DNA of 29,032 nucleotides from Stenotrophomonas sp. UBA2124 (GTDB lineage: Bacteria; Pseudomonadota; Gammaproteobacteria; Xanthomonadales; Xanthomonadaceae), in contig DCXY01000027.1 in assembly GCA_002329155.1 (NCBI GenBank), positions 1 to 29,032 of the forward strand, read 5' to 3'. Below are positions 1-7,478 of this stretch, piece by piece. The notes beneath the pieces are model-generated. The model had not been told where the DNA came from. It worked only from the letters and a program-made list of their open reading frames with translations, and ran no database searches. Within the stretch, counting starts at the first letter, position 1. Every line of letters starts with the position of its first letter. The translations under genes were made by a program, and so were the position numbers.

Positions 1-673
1 GGAACGGCAGGGTCTTGAACGACTGGAAGCCGGCCTTGCCCATTTCCGCGCGCATGTCCTTGATCAGGTCCAGCAGCGCCAGCGGCGATTCGCTCTGCTG
101 CACCAGCAGGCCGTCGTCCTTGAGCGCACGGAAGCAGCTCTCGAAGAACGCCTTGTTGAACAGGCCCTCGGCCGGGCCCACCGGGTCGGTGGAATCCACG
201 ATCACCACGTCCACGCTGCCCGGGGCGCAGTTGGCCATGTAGGCAACGCCGTCATCGAACAGCAGCTCGGCGCGTGCGTCGCCGTTGGATTCGCACAGCT
301 CCGGGAAGTGCTTCTCGGCCATGCGGGTGACCTGCTCGTCGATGTCGCACTGGGTGGCGCTCTCCACGCCCGGGTGCTTGAGCACCTCGCGCAGGGTGCC
401 GCAGTCGCCACCGCCGATGATCACCACGCGCTTGGGCGCCGGGTGGGTGAACAGCACAGGGTGGCTGATCATCTCGTGATAGAAGAAATTGTCCTTGGTG
501 GTCAGCATCATCGCGCCGTCGATGACCATCAACTTGCCCCAGTCGGTGCTATCGTAGATCTCGATCTTCTGGAACGGCGACTGCACTTCGTCCAGCTTGC
601 CGGTAATGCGGAAACCAATGGCCGAGCCGGTCGGCTGGAAGTGTTCGATGAACCAGTTTTCGTTGGAGGTCAT
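1..673 (-). CDS. speE: Spermidine synthase, partial (C-terminus beyond left edge)
   Basis: Transfers an aminopropyl group from decarboxylated S-adenosylmethionine to putrescine, giving spermidine, in the cytoplasm. The frame is open from an ATG at 673 to the left edge (224 codons), so about 60 of the usual ~285 residues are missing. Visible motifs are the nucleotide-binding loop GGGDCGT (residues 87-93), the acidic CDIDEQV segment (109-115) and the catalytic DSTDPVGPAEG segment, with Asp160 as the likely proton acceptor. An AGGAA six bases before the ATG supports the start. It diverges from speA, which makes agmatine, the precursor of putrescine, so the two genes form a polyamine locus. Function is known from the family; the partial state is seen directly. 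Confidence 0.95.
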   Translation of the reverse strand, partial: MTSNENWFIEHFQPTGSAIGFRITGKLDEVQSPFQKIEIYDSTDWGKLMVIDGAMMLTTKDNFFYHEMISHPVLFTHPAPKRVVIIGGGDCGTLREVLKHPGVESATQCDIDEQVTRMAEKHFPELCESNGDARAELLFDDGVAYMANCAPGSVDVVIVDSTDPVGPAEGLFNKAFFESCFRALKDDGLLVQQSESPLALLDLIKDMRAEMGKAGFQSFKTLPF

Positions 674-727
674 GATGATTCCTGAATGCAATGGACATTT
701 TTGCTGTTCCCGGTGAGGGAGACAGAC

Positions 728-765
728 GCCCCTAGGGGCAGGTGAGGGCAGGGCAAGAGCCTGCC
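728..765. repeat. Two short inverted repeats in the speE/speA divergent region
   Basis: A perfect 12-bp palindrome GCCCCTAGGGGC lies at 728-739. A second inverted repeat, GGCAGG / CCTGCC, lies at 747-752 and 760-765. Both are between the divergent speE and speA starts, where operators are expected, but no known regulator site was recognised. They could equally be structures in a leader RNA. Confidence 0.4.
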
Positions 766-910
766 ACAGCAGGGTTTCAGCCGCACCCTCGGCCCGGCAC
801 CGCTTCCGGGGAAGGGGCCGCCAGGGCGGGCGCGGATTGTAACGGACCCTTGCCCCGCAGGCGTTAGAATGCGCGTCCTTGTTTATCCACAGCCGAGAGT
901 TGCTACGCCG

Positions 911-2800
911 ATGAGCGATTGGTCCCTCGAACAGGCCCGCAAGACCTATTCGATCCCGCACTGGTCCGATGGTTATTTCGACGTCAATGACGCCGGGCAT
1001 GTCGTGGTGCGCCCTGCGGGCGCCGATGGCGTGGCAGTGTCCTTGCCGCAGATTGTCGATTCGGCGCGTGCCGCCGGCGCCAAGCTGCCGCTGCTGGTGC
1101 GTTTCCCGGACATCCTGGGCCAGCGCCTGGGCAAGCTGCAGGCGGCCTTCGCCCAGGCCCAGGCCGATTGGGACTACCCGGGCGGTTACACCGCCGTGTA
1201 CCCGATCAAGGTGAACCAGCACCGCGGCGTGGCCGGCACCCTGGCCAGCCACCACGGTGAAGGCTTCGGCCTGGAGGCCGGCTCCAAGCCCGAGCTGATG
1301 GCCGTGCTGGCGCTGAGCCGCCCCGGCGGCCTGATTGTCTGCAACGGCTACAAGGACCGCGAGTACATCCGCCTGGCCCTGATCGGCCGCAAACTGGGCC
1401 TGCAGACCTTCATCGTCATCGAGAAGCCCTCCGAGCTGAAGCTGGTGCTGGAGGAATCCAAGGCGCTGGACGTGAAGCCGGGCATCGGCGTGCGCATGCG
1501 CCTGGCCTCGCTGGGCGCCGGCAAGTGGCAGAACAGCGGCGGCGACAAGGCCAAGTTCGGCCTCTCGCCGCGCCAGCTGCTGGACCTGTGGAAGACCCTG
1601 CGCGACACCGAGTACGCCGACTGCCTGAACCTGCTGCACTTCCACATGGGCAGCCAGATCAGCAACGTGCGTGACATCGCCAACGGCATGCGCGAGGCCA
1701 CCCGCTACTTCGTCGAGCTGTCGCGGCTTGGCGCCAAGATCACCCATGTGGACGTGGGCGGCGGCCTGGGCATCGACTACGAAGGCACCCGTTCGCGCAG
1801 CTACTGCTCGATCAACTACGGCCTCAACTCCTACGCCAGCAACATCGTGCAGCCGCTGGCCGAAGCCTGCGAGGAACACGCACTGACGCCGCCACGCATC
1901 GTCACCGAGTGTGGCCGCGCGATGACCGCGCACCACGCGGTGCTGATCGCCAACGTAGCTGAAGTGGAACAGGCCGCCGAAGGCCGCGTGCCCGAAGCGC
2001 ACGATGACGAACCGGCCGCCGTCCGCCACCTGCGCGAGATCCACGACGAGCTGGACCAGCGCCCCGCCGTGGAGCTGTTCCAGGAAGCGCAGCACTTCCA
2101 TGCCGAAGGCCTGAGCGCCTACGCACTGGGCCAGATCGACCTGCCGCAGCGTGCGCGCATCGACGACCTGTTCTACGCCGTGGCCAACGGCGTGCGTGCG
2201 CGCCTGAGCTACGACGAAAAGAGCCACCGCCCGGTGCTGGATGAGTTGAACGAACGTCTGGTGGACAAGTACTTCGTCAACTTCAGCGTGTTCGAGTCGA
2301 TTCCGGACGTATGGGCCATCGACCAGGTGTTCCCGATCGTGCCGATCGAGCGCCTAAACGAGCGCCCCGACCGCCGTGGCATCGTCGCCGACATGACCTG
2401 CGACTCCGACGGCATGGTGGAAACCTACGTCGAGAACGAAAGCCTGGACAGCTCGCTGCCGCTGCATTCACTGCAGCATGGCGAGAGCTACCGCATCGGC
2501 TTCTTCCTCGTCGGCGCCTATCAGGAGATTCTCGGCGACATCCACAACCTGTTCGGTGACACCGACGCCGTGGAAGTGGTGGCCGACGCCGATGGCTACG
2601 CCATCGCCCAGCAGCGCCGTGGCGACACCACCGACGTGATGCTCGATTACGTGGGCTACAAGCTGGACGACCTGCGCGCCGCCTACAAGCAGCGCGTGGC
2701 CGACGCCCAGCTCTCCCCCGAGCGCACCGCCGAACTGGACGCCGCCCTGGAAGCCGGCCTCACCGGCTACACCTACCTGTCCGACGAACCGCTGGCGTAA
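911..2800 (+). CDS. speA: Biosynthetic arginine decarboxylase
   Basis: PLP-dependent decarboxylation of arginine to agmatine, the first step of the agmatine route to putrescine. From ATG 911 the protein is 629 residues (E. coli SpeA is about 658). An upstream in-frame ATG at 869 would add 14 residues with no family resemblance, so 911 is preferred; a GAGAG lies about 11 bases before it. Visible features are the PLP lysine in YPIKVNQ (Lys100), HFHMGSQ (243-249), the glycine loop VDVGGGLGIDYEG and the C-terminal CDSDG segment (Cys497 onward), which supplies the second subunit's active-site cysteine in this fold-III family. It diverges from speE. A TAGAAT at 865-870 could be a -10 element, but no good -35 accompanies it. 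Confidence 0.96.
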   Translation: MSDWSLEQARKTYSIPHWSDGYFDVNDAGHVVVRPAGADGVAVSLPQIVDSARAAGAKLPLLVRFPDILGQRLGKLQAAFAQAQADWDYPGGYTAVYPIKVNQHRGVAGTLASHHGEGFGLEAGSKPELMAVLALSRPGGLIVCNGYKDREYIRLALIGRKLGLQTFIVIEKPSELKLVLEESKALDVKPGIGVRMRLASLGAGKWQNSGGDKAKFGLSPRQLLDLWKTLRDTEYADCLNLLHFHMGSQISNVRDIANGMREATRYFVELSRLGAKITHVDVGGGLGIDYEGTRSRSYCSINYGLNSYASNIVQPLAEACEEHALTPPRIVTECGRAMTAHHAVLIANVAEVEQAAEGRVPEAHDDEPAAVRHLREIHDELDQRPAVELFQEAQHFHAEGLSAYALGQIDLPQRARIDDLFYAVANGVRARLSYDEKSHRPVLDELNERLVDKYFVNFSVFESIPDVWAIDQVFPIVPIERLNERPDRRGIVADMTCDSDGMVETYVENESLDSSLPLHSLQHGESYRIGFFLVGAYQEILGDIHNLFGDTDAVEVVADADGYAIAQQRRGDTTDVMLDYVGYKLDDLRAAYKQRVADAQLSPERTAELDAALEAGLTGYTYLSDEPLA

Positions 2801-2818
2801 AGCCAGCGGGTTGCGTGG

Positions 2819-2843
2819 CCCCTCTTCCTTTGTGGGAGAGGGG
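2819..2843. terminator. Hairpin between convergent speA and ydfG
   Basis: A 10-bp stem (2819-2828 with 2834-2843, one G-T pair) and a 5-base loop sit 18 bases after the speA stop, between two convergent genes. There is no U-tract on either strand, so it may be a processed 3' end or a repeat-family hairpin (CCCCTCTxCC / GGGAGAGGGG, like others in the window) rather than a true intrinsic terminator. Confidence 0.45.
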
Positions 2844-2868
2844 AAGGGCTGCCGTTGCTGCCAAAGCC

Positions 2869-3618
2869 TCAGCTGCGATCGACCTGAAACCCCGCAAACG
2901 ACTGGCTTACCGGCATCAGTTCCAAACGGTTGATGTTCAGATGCGGGGGCAGGGTGGCGACCCAGAAAATCTGGTCGGCGATGTCTTCGGCGGTCATCGG
3001 GTTGGCGCCCTTGTAGAGCTGGTCCGATGCTGCCTGGTTGCCGTGCGTGCGCACCAGGGTGAACTCGGTTTCGGCCATGCCCGGCTCGATTGCGGTAACG
3101 CGCACGCCAGTGCCGTGCAGGTCCGAGCGCAGGCCCAGCGAGAACTGGCTGACGAAGGCTTTGGTGCCGCCGTAAGCGTTGCCGCCCGGGTACGGGTAGA
3201 TGGCGGCAGTGGAGCTGATGTTGATGATGGCGCCCTTGCGCGCGACCAGCTTCGGCAGCAGCATGTGGGTGAGCGTGACCAGGGCGGTGATGTTGGTGTC
3301 GATCATGGTGCGCCAGTCTTCGAGGCTGGCGTTCTGCGCGGCGGCGGTGCCCTGGGCGAGGCCGGCGTTGTTGACCAGCAGGTCGATGTCGTGGAAGGCG
3401 GGCGGCAGCGCGGCGAGGGCCGCTTCCATCGCGTTGGCGTCGCGGATGTCGAACGCAGCGGCGTACACCTTGTCCGCGCCGAACTCGTCCACCAGCGGCT
3501 GCAGGCGTTCGGCGCGGCGACCGGTGGCGATCACTTTCCAGCCGGCGGCGGCGAAGCGACGGACGGCGGCGGCACCGAAACCGGAGGTGGCACCGGTGAT
3601 CAGGGCGGTCTTGGACAT
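2869..3618 (-). CDS. ydfG: NADP-dependent short-chain dehydrogenase (YdfG-type 3-hydroxy acid dehydrogenase)
   Basis: A classical short-chain dehydrogenase/reductase of 249 residues. The Rossmann motif TGATSGFG is at about residues 7-14, followed by ATGRRAERL, which fits NADP preference. NNAG is near residue 84, and the catalytic Ser and Tyr-x-x-x-Lys are in INISSTAA and AYGGTKAF. The C-terminus resembles E. coli YdfG (VSTLPxHxNIN..E.MPV.QS.AG), an NADP+-dependent 3-hydroxy acid / L-allo-threonine dehydrogenase that also reduces malonic semialdehyde. The start is ATG 3618 (MSKTALITG); a longer frame from 3657 adds 13 residues ahead of the Rossmann fold. It stands alone, convergent with speA. 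Family assignment is firm; the physiological substrate is inferred. Confidence 0.88.
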   Translation of the reverse strand: MSKTALITGATSGFGAAAVRRFAAAGWKVIATGRRAERLQPLVDEFGADKVYAAAFDIRDANAMEAALAALPPAFHDIDLLVNNAGLAQGTAAAQNASLEDWRTMIDTNITALVTLTHMLLPKLVARKGAIINISSTAAIYPYPGGNAYGGTKAFVSQFSLGLRSDLHGTGVRVTAIEPGMAETEFTLVRTHGNQAASDQLYKGANPMTAEDIADQIFWVATLPPHLNINRLELMPVSQSFAGFQVDRS

Positions 3619-3703
3619 GGGGCAGGCTCCGGAAGATTGGACCTGCGATTTTCGCACCGTGAGAGGCGTCGGTGTGTTGACTGGGTGCCGAAGTTGAAGG
3701 GTT

Positions 3704-3829
3704 ACCCCTCCCCAGCCCTCCCCTGCGGTGCAAGGGAGGGGGCAAGAGGCAACTTCAAGTGGTCTGACAGATCACGCAAACCCACCCCCTCCCTTGCGCC
3801 GCAGGCGGAGGGGAGGGCCGGGGAGGGGT
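3704..3829. repeat. ~126-bp intergenic element with 21-bp inverted arms (copy 1)
   Basis: The left arm (3704-3724) and right arm (3809-3829) are inverted copies matching at 20 of 21 positions (ACCCCTCCCC-x-GCCCTCCCCT). Each arm also has an inner C-rich/G-rich partner, so each end can fold into its own hairpin, with about 40 bases of unrelated sequence between them. A second copy in inverted orientation is at 11643-11767. No coding capacity. It looks like a REP/BIME-like or MITE-like element. Confidence 0.75.
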
Positions 3830-3881
3830 GCGCAAGCGCAGCGAGCGCAGGGGCGTTCCCCTCAACCCACCAGAACAGGCA

Positions 3882-3902
3882 GCCCCCTTGAGTAAAGGGG
3901 GC
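3882..3902. repeat. GCCCCCTT hairpin, copy 1
   Basis: Inverted repeat GCCCCCTT - 5-base loop - AAGGGGGC. A closely similar hairpin with a 4-base loop is at 28805-28826 near the rRNA promoters, so this is probably a dispersed hairpin family rather than a gene-specific site. Confidence 0.6.
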
Positions 3903-3943
3903 GCGCCGACAGGCGCAGAGGTTGTGGATGAGCGAGCATGGGG

Positions 3944-3995
3944 CCCAAAGTCTGCTTCGCAAACTTTGGGGTAGTTACGCCTTCAGCGTAACTAC
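3944..3995 (-). terminator. Tandem hairpins at the 3' end of the SPOR gene
   Basis: Two adjacent inverted repeats. GTAGTTACGC / GCGTAACTAC (3971-3980 and 3986-3995, perfect 10-bp arms, 5-base loop) spans the SPOR-gene stop codon. CCCAAAGT / ACTTTGGG (3944-3951 and 3963-3970) follows directly downstream on the minus strand. Neither has a run of U, so termination is possible but not certain; they may instead protect the 3' end of the argS-SPOR mRNA. Confidence 0.5.
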
Positions 3996-4879
3996 TGCGC
4001 CTTGATCGCCATCGCCTGCAGGCCGCTGCCGTTGAGCTTGGCCTTGGCCTCGGCCAGTTCGCTGGCAGTGCCATACGGGCCCATGCGCACACGGAACACG
4101 GTATTGCCGTTGATCTGCGCCTGCTCCACGCGCGCAGCCAGGCCCATCATGGCCAGCTTGGCCTTGGTGGCCTCTGCATCGCCGGAAGCGCCGAAAGCGC
4201 CTGCCTGCAGGATGTAGCGCACGTTCTCGGCCGGTGCCGCTGCTGCCGCCGGAGCGGCTGCAGCCGGTGCAGGTGTTGTCGCGGCGGGCTTCGGTGCCGG
4301 CTGTGCGCTGGCCACCTGGGTCGGTGCCGGAGCGGTGGTCGTCGCCGGGCGGGCCGGTGCGGCTTCGCTGATCGGCGCCGGCTGGCGCGGTGCTTCACTC
4401 ACCGGTGCCGGCAACGCGGCGGCGGCGGCCGGAACCGGGCGGCCTTCAAGTGCGGCCTGCGCACGCTGCGCCTCGCTGCTCTGCGCGGCACGTGCGGCGG
4501 CGGCACGGCGCTGTTCCTCGGCCTTGGCACTGGCCGCCAGCTCGGCGTCGGACATCTGCACTTCGGTGGCTGGCAGCAGGTTGTAGAACTCGTACTGGGT
4601 GGCCTGCTTGTCGTCCGGCTTGGGGCCTGCCTGAGCGGCGGGGCGTGGCGATTCCACGCCCCCATCGATGTCGGCGTCGGCCACCGGTGCCGGCTGTGCG
4701 TTCGGGTTGGGCTGTGGGCCCACCCGCAGGAAGCCGTCGCCGTCCTTCTTGAACAGATTGGGCGCTGCCAGGAACACCACGGCCGCGATCGCCACGCCGG
4801 CAACCAGCCACACCCAGCCGGGTGTGCCGTTGGCGTTGCTGTTGCGCCGTGCCTGGCTCTTGCCGCGTCGTGCTGCCAT
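3992..4879 (-). CDS. SPOR-domain, FtsN-like inner-membrane protein
   Basis: A 295-residue bitopic membrane protein. The N-terminus is short and basic (RRGKSQARR), followed by one transmembrane helix at about residues 22-42 (WVWLVAGVAIAAVVFLAA), a long Ala/Pro-rich periplasmic linker with an Ala/Arg/Glu-rich stretch around 110-145, and a C-terminal SPOR domain from about residue 218 (YILQAGAFG...VFRVRMGPY...). SPOR domains bind glycan strands lacking stem peptides at the division septum, so a role in division or septal peptidoglycan is likely. The ATG lies 20 bases after the argS stop with an AAGGAGA ahead of it, so it is the second gene of an argS operon. Orthology with E. coli FtsN is not claimed; the linker is too low in complexity to judge. 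Confidence 0.88.
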   Translation of the reverse strand: MAARRGKSQARRNSNANGTPGWVWLVAGVAIAAVVFLAAPNLFKKDGDGFLRVGPQPNPNAQPAPVADADIDGGVESPRPAAQAGPKPDDKQATQYEFYNLLPATEVQMSDAELAASAKAEEQRRAAAARAAQSSEAQRAQAALEGRPVPAAAAALPAPVSEAPRQPAPISEAAPARPATTTAPAPTQVASAQPAPKPAATTPAPAAAAPAAAAAPAENVRYILQAGAFGASGDAEATKAKLAMMGLAARVEQAQINGNTVFRVRMGPYGTASELAEAKAKLNGSGLQAMAIKAQ

Positions 4880-4899
4880 GTTTACTGCGTCTCCTTGAC

Positions 4900-6588
4900 T
4901 TACATCTTTTCCGGGGCGCTGACGCCCAGGATGCCCAGACCATTTGCCAGTACCTGGCGCGCGGCGCCGGCCAGGGCGAGCCTGGCGTTGCGCAAGGCGG
5001 CGTCTTCAACCAGCACCGGTGTCCCGTGATACCACGTGTGGAAAGCATGCGCCAATTCACGCAGGTACTGTGCGACCTGGTGCGGTTCCAGCGCGGCGCC
5101 GGCGGCTTCCACCACCTCCGGGTAACGCGAGATTTCGTTCATCAGTTCCAGCGACAGCGCATCGTCGAGCAGGGACAGCGCGGCCAGTCCATCGGCCTGC
5201 TTGTAATCCAGGCCCTTCTCCTGCGCCTGGCGCAGCAGCGAGCACACGCGCGCATGCGCGTACTGCACGTAGAACACCGGGTTGTCGTTGCTCTGCTGGC
5301 GGGCCAGGTCGATATCGAAGGTGAGCTGCGAATCGGGCTTGCGCGCGATCAGGAACCAGCGCACCGCATCGCTGCCCACTTCGTCGATCAGGTCGCGCAG
5401 GGTCAGGTAGCTGCCGGCACGCTTGGACAGTTTCACTTCCTCGCCGCCGCGCATCACGGTGACCATCTGGTGCAGCACGTATTCCGGCCAGCCCTGCGGG
5501 ATGCCCACTTCCAGCGCCTGCAGGCCGGCACGCACGCGCGCCAGCGAGCCGTGGTGGTCGGCACCCAGTTCGGTGATGGCGCGCTCGTAGCCGCGCTGCC
5601 ACTTGCTCAGGTGGTAGGCCACGTCCGGCAGGAAGTAGGTGAAGGTGCCGTCGGACTTGCGCATCACGCGGTCCTTGTCGTCACCAAAATCGGTGGAGCG
5701 CAGCCACAGCGCGCCGCCTTCCTCGTAGGTGTGGCCCGAAGCGATCAGCTGCTGCACGGTCTCGGCCACCTTGCCGTCCTTGTAGAGCGAGCTCTCCAGG
5801 AAGTAGATGTCGAAATCCACGCCGAAGGCGGCCAGGTCCAGGTTCTGCTCGTTGCGCAGGTAGGCCACGGCGAAACGGCGGATGGCCTCCAGGTCCTCGG
5901 CATCCTTGGCGCCGACCACCTGGCTGCCTTCCAGCTCGACGGTCTGGCCCAGCAGGTAGGCCTTGGCCACGTCGGCGATGTATTCGCCGTTGTAGGCATT
6001 CTCCGGCCACTGCGCGTCACCGGGCTTGAAGCCGCGCGCACGCGCCTGCACCGAGTGGGCCAGGTTTTCGATCTGCACGCCGGCGTCGTTGTAATAGAAC
6101 TCGCGCTTGGCGTTCCAGCCGTTGGCTTCCAGCACGCGGGCGATGCAGTCGCCGATGGCGCCAGCACGGCCATGGCCCACGTGCAGCGGGCCGGTCGGGT
6201 TGGCCGACACGTATTCCACGCCCACGCTGCGGCCATTGCCGCCCAGGTTGCGGCCGTAGTCCTCAGCTTCCTTGAGCACGCTCACCACTTCACGCTGGAA
6301 CGCCACCGGCGCCAGCTTGAAGTTGATGAAGCCCGGGCCGGCGATTTCGACGCGGGTGATGTCGTCGCTGGCCGGCAGGGCTTGCACCAGTGCCTGGGCC
6401 AGTGCGCGCGGGTTGCTGCGCGCGGCCTTGGCCAGCAGCATGGCGGCGTTGGTGGCGAAATCACCGTGTTCGCGGGTCTTGGGTCGTTCGACCACGAAAT
6501 CCGGCGGCAGGGTGTCGGCAGGCAGGGTGCCGTTGGCGCGCAAGGCTTCGATGCCTTGGCCGATGAGGGCGCGGAGTTGGGGTTTCAC
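4900..6588 (-). CDS. argS: Arginyl-tRNA synthetase
   Basis: Charges tRNA-Arg with arginine (class I synthetase). With the GTG start at 6588 the protein is 562 residues, the usual size in Xanthomonadaceae. Features in order are the N-terminal Add-1 domain, the HIGH motif as HVGH (136-139) in SANPTGPLHVGHGRAG, the KMSKS-like KLSK (386-389) in VKLSKRAGSYLTL, and a C-terminal anticodon-binding helical domain ending at KM. An ATG at 6621 with AGGT close upstream would give 573 residues and has a better ribosome site; 6588 is preferred because the family begins at (M/V)KPQLRALI. It is followed 20 bases later by the SPOR gene in the same operon. Confidence 0.95.
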   Translation of the reverse strand: MKPQLRALIGQGIEALRANGTLPADTLPPDFVVERPKTREHGDFATNAAMLLAKAARSNPRALAQALVQALPASDDITRVEIAGPGFINFKLAPVAFQREVVSVLKEAEDYGRNLGGNGRSVGVEYVSANPTGPLHVGHGRAGAIGDCIARVLEANGWNAKREFYYNDAGVQIENLAHSVQARARGFKPGDAQWPENAYNGEYIADVAKAYLLGQTVELEGSQVVGAKDAEDLEAIRRFAVAYLRNEQNLDLAAFGVDFDIYFLESSLYKDGKVAETVQQLIASGHTYEEGGALWLRSTDFGDDKDRVMRKSDGTFTYFLPDVAYHLSKWQRGYERAITELGADHHGSLARVRAGLQALEVGIPQGWPEYVLHQMVTVMRGGEEVKLSKRAGSYLTLRDLIDEVGSDAVRWFLIARKPDSQLTFDIDLARQQSNDNPVFYVQYAHARVCSLLRQAQEKGLDYKQADGLAALSLLDDALSLELMNEISRYPEVVEAAGAALEPHQVAQYLRELAHAFHTWYHGTPVLVEDAALRNARLALAGAARQVLANGLGILGVSAPEKM

Positions 6589-6708
6589 GTGACTGTCTGC
6601 TTGAAGCGCGGAACTGCCCATTTTACCTGACCGGCGCTGCAACCGCCCCCGCCTCCGGGCAGGCACGGGTCAGGATTGTCAAAACCGGGCTGTGGGGGCA
6701 GCTGCGGT

Positions 6709-7383
6709 TCAGACCCAGCCCCGTTGCGCCAGTGACACCGGCGGCCCGTCGCCCACCACGAAATGGTCCAGCAGGCGGATGTCCACCAGCGCCAGTGCGT
6801 CCCGCAGGCGCTGGGTGATGGCACGGTCGGCCGCCGACGGTTCAGGGTCGCCGGAGGGGTGGTTATGGCCCACGATCACCGCCGCGGCGTTTTGCGCCAA
6901 GGCCTGGCGGACCAGCTCACGCGGATGTACCTCGGCGCAGTCGATGGTGCCGCTGAACAACTCCTCGAAAGCCAGCGCCCGGTGCCGGGTGTCCAGGAAC
7001 AGCGCGGCAAACACCTCCTGCGGGCGGTGGCGCAGGCGCTGGGCGAAGTAGCGGCCGGCGGCGGCCGGGTCGGTCAGCGCCTCGCCGCGTGCCAGCGCCG
7101 TTGCCAGGTGGCGATGGCCCAGCTCCAGCGCGGCGTTCAGCTTGCAGGCCCGCGCAGGCCCCAGCCCGGGCAGGCGTGCCAGCGCCTGGGCGTCGCGGTC
7201 GAGCAGGGCGCGCAGCGGGCCGTGCGCCTGCAGCAGTTCGCGCGCGGTCTGCACGGCGTTGCGGCCCGGCAGGCCCGAGCCCAGGAAAATGGCCAGCAGT
7301 TCAGCGTCGGAGAGGGCGCCAGCGCCCCGGGCCAGCAGTTTTTCGCGGGGGCGCTCGGCCTGCGGCCAGTCACGTATATGCAT
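6709..7383 (-). CDS. radC: RadC family JAMM-domain protein
   Basis: A 224-residue RadC homologue. An N-terminal helix-hairpin-helix-like region contains LPGLGPARACKL, and a C-terminal JAMM/MPN+ metalloprotease-like domain carries HNHPSGDPEPSAAD (His173, His175, Asp186), the metal-binding signature. Once thought to act in DNA repair; its true biochemical role in bacteria is unsettled. The start is placed at ATG 7383 (MHIRDWP), matching relatives; frames from 7431 or 7419 are possible, and no clear Shine-Dalgarno decides between them. It is divergent from coaBC, with under 100 bases between them holding both promoters. Confidence 0.92.
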   Translation of the reverse strand: MHIRDWPQAERPREKLLARGAGALSDAELLAIFLGSGLPGRNAVQTARELLQAHGPLRALLDRDAQALARLPGLGPARACKLNAALELGHRHLATALARGEALTDPAAAGRYFAQRLRHRPQEVFAALFLDTRHRALAFEELFSGTIDCAEVHPRELVRQALAQNAAAVIVGHNHPSGDPEPSAADRAITQRLRDALALVDIRLLDHFVVGDGPPVSLAQRGWV

Positions 7384-7478
7384 GACAACAGGTTTGGTGC
7401 TGATGCCTGCGGTGTGCATCGGCCCAGGCAAACCCTTCGGTTAAGCTAATTGTTCTTGTGCAGCTAGGAACTTCGCTC

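Noticed and set aside
2468..3745. A long minus-strand frame overlapping ydfG and the end of speA
   Set aside because: Different frame from the clear dehydrogenase, Arg/His-rich, and it crosses the repeat element.
3971..3995. Possible member of the S. maltophilia GTAG palindromic repeat family
   Set aside because: It begins with GTAG, but the stem is unlike the GC-rich stems I recall for that family and it overlaps the SPOR gene stop, so it is called a gene-end hairpin.
4822..6630. A ~600-codon open frame on the plus strand opposite argS
   Set aside because: High GC with strong third-position bias leaves the opposite strand open. The translation is His/Gln/Val/Gly-rich with no recognisable family, while the minus strand encodes an intact argS.
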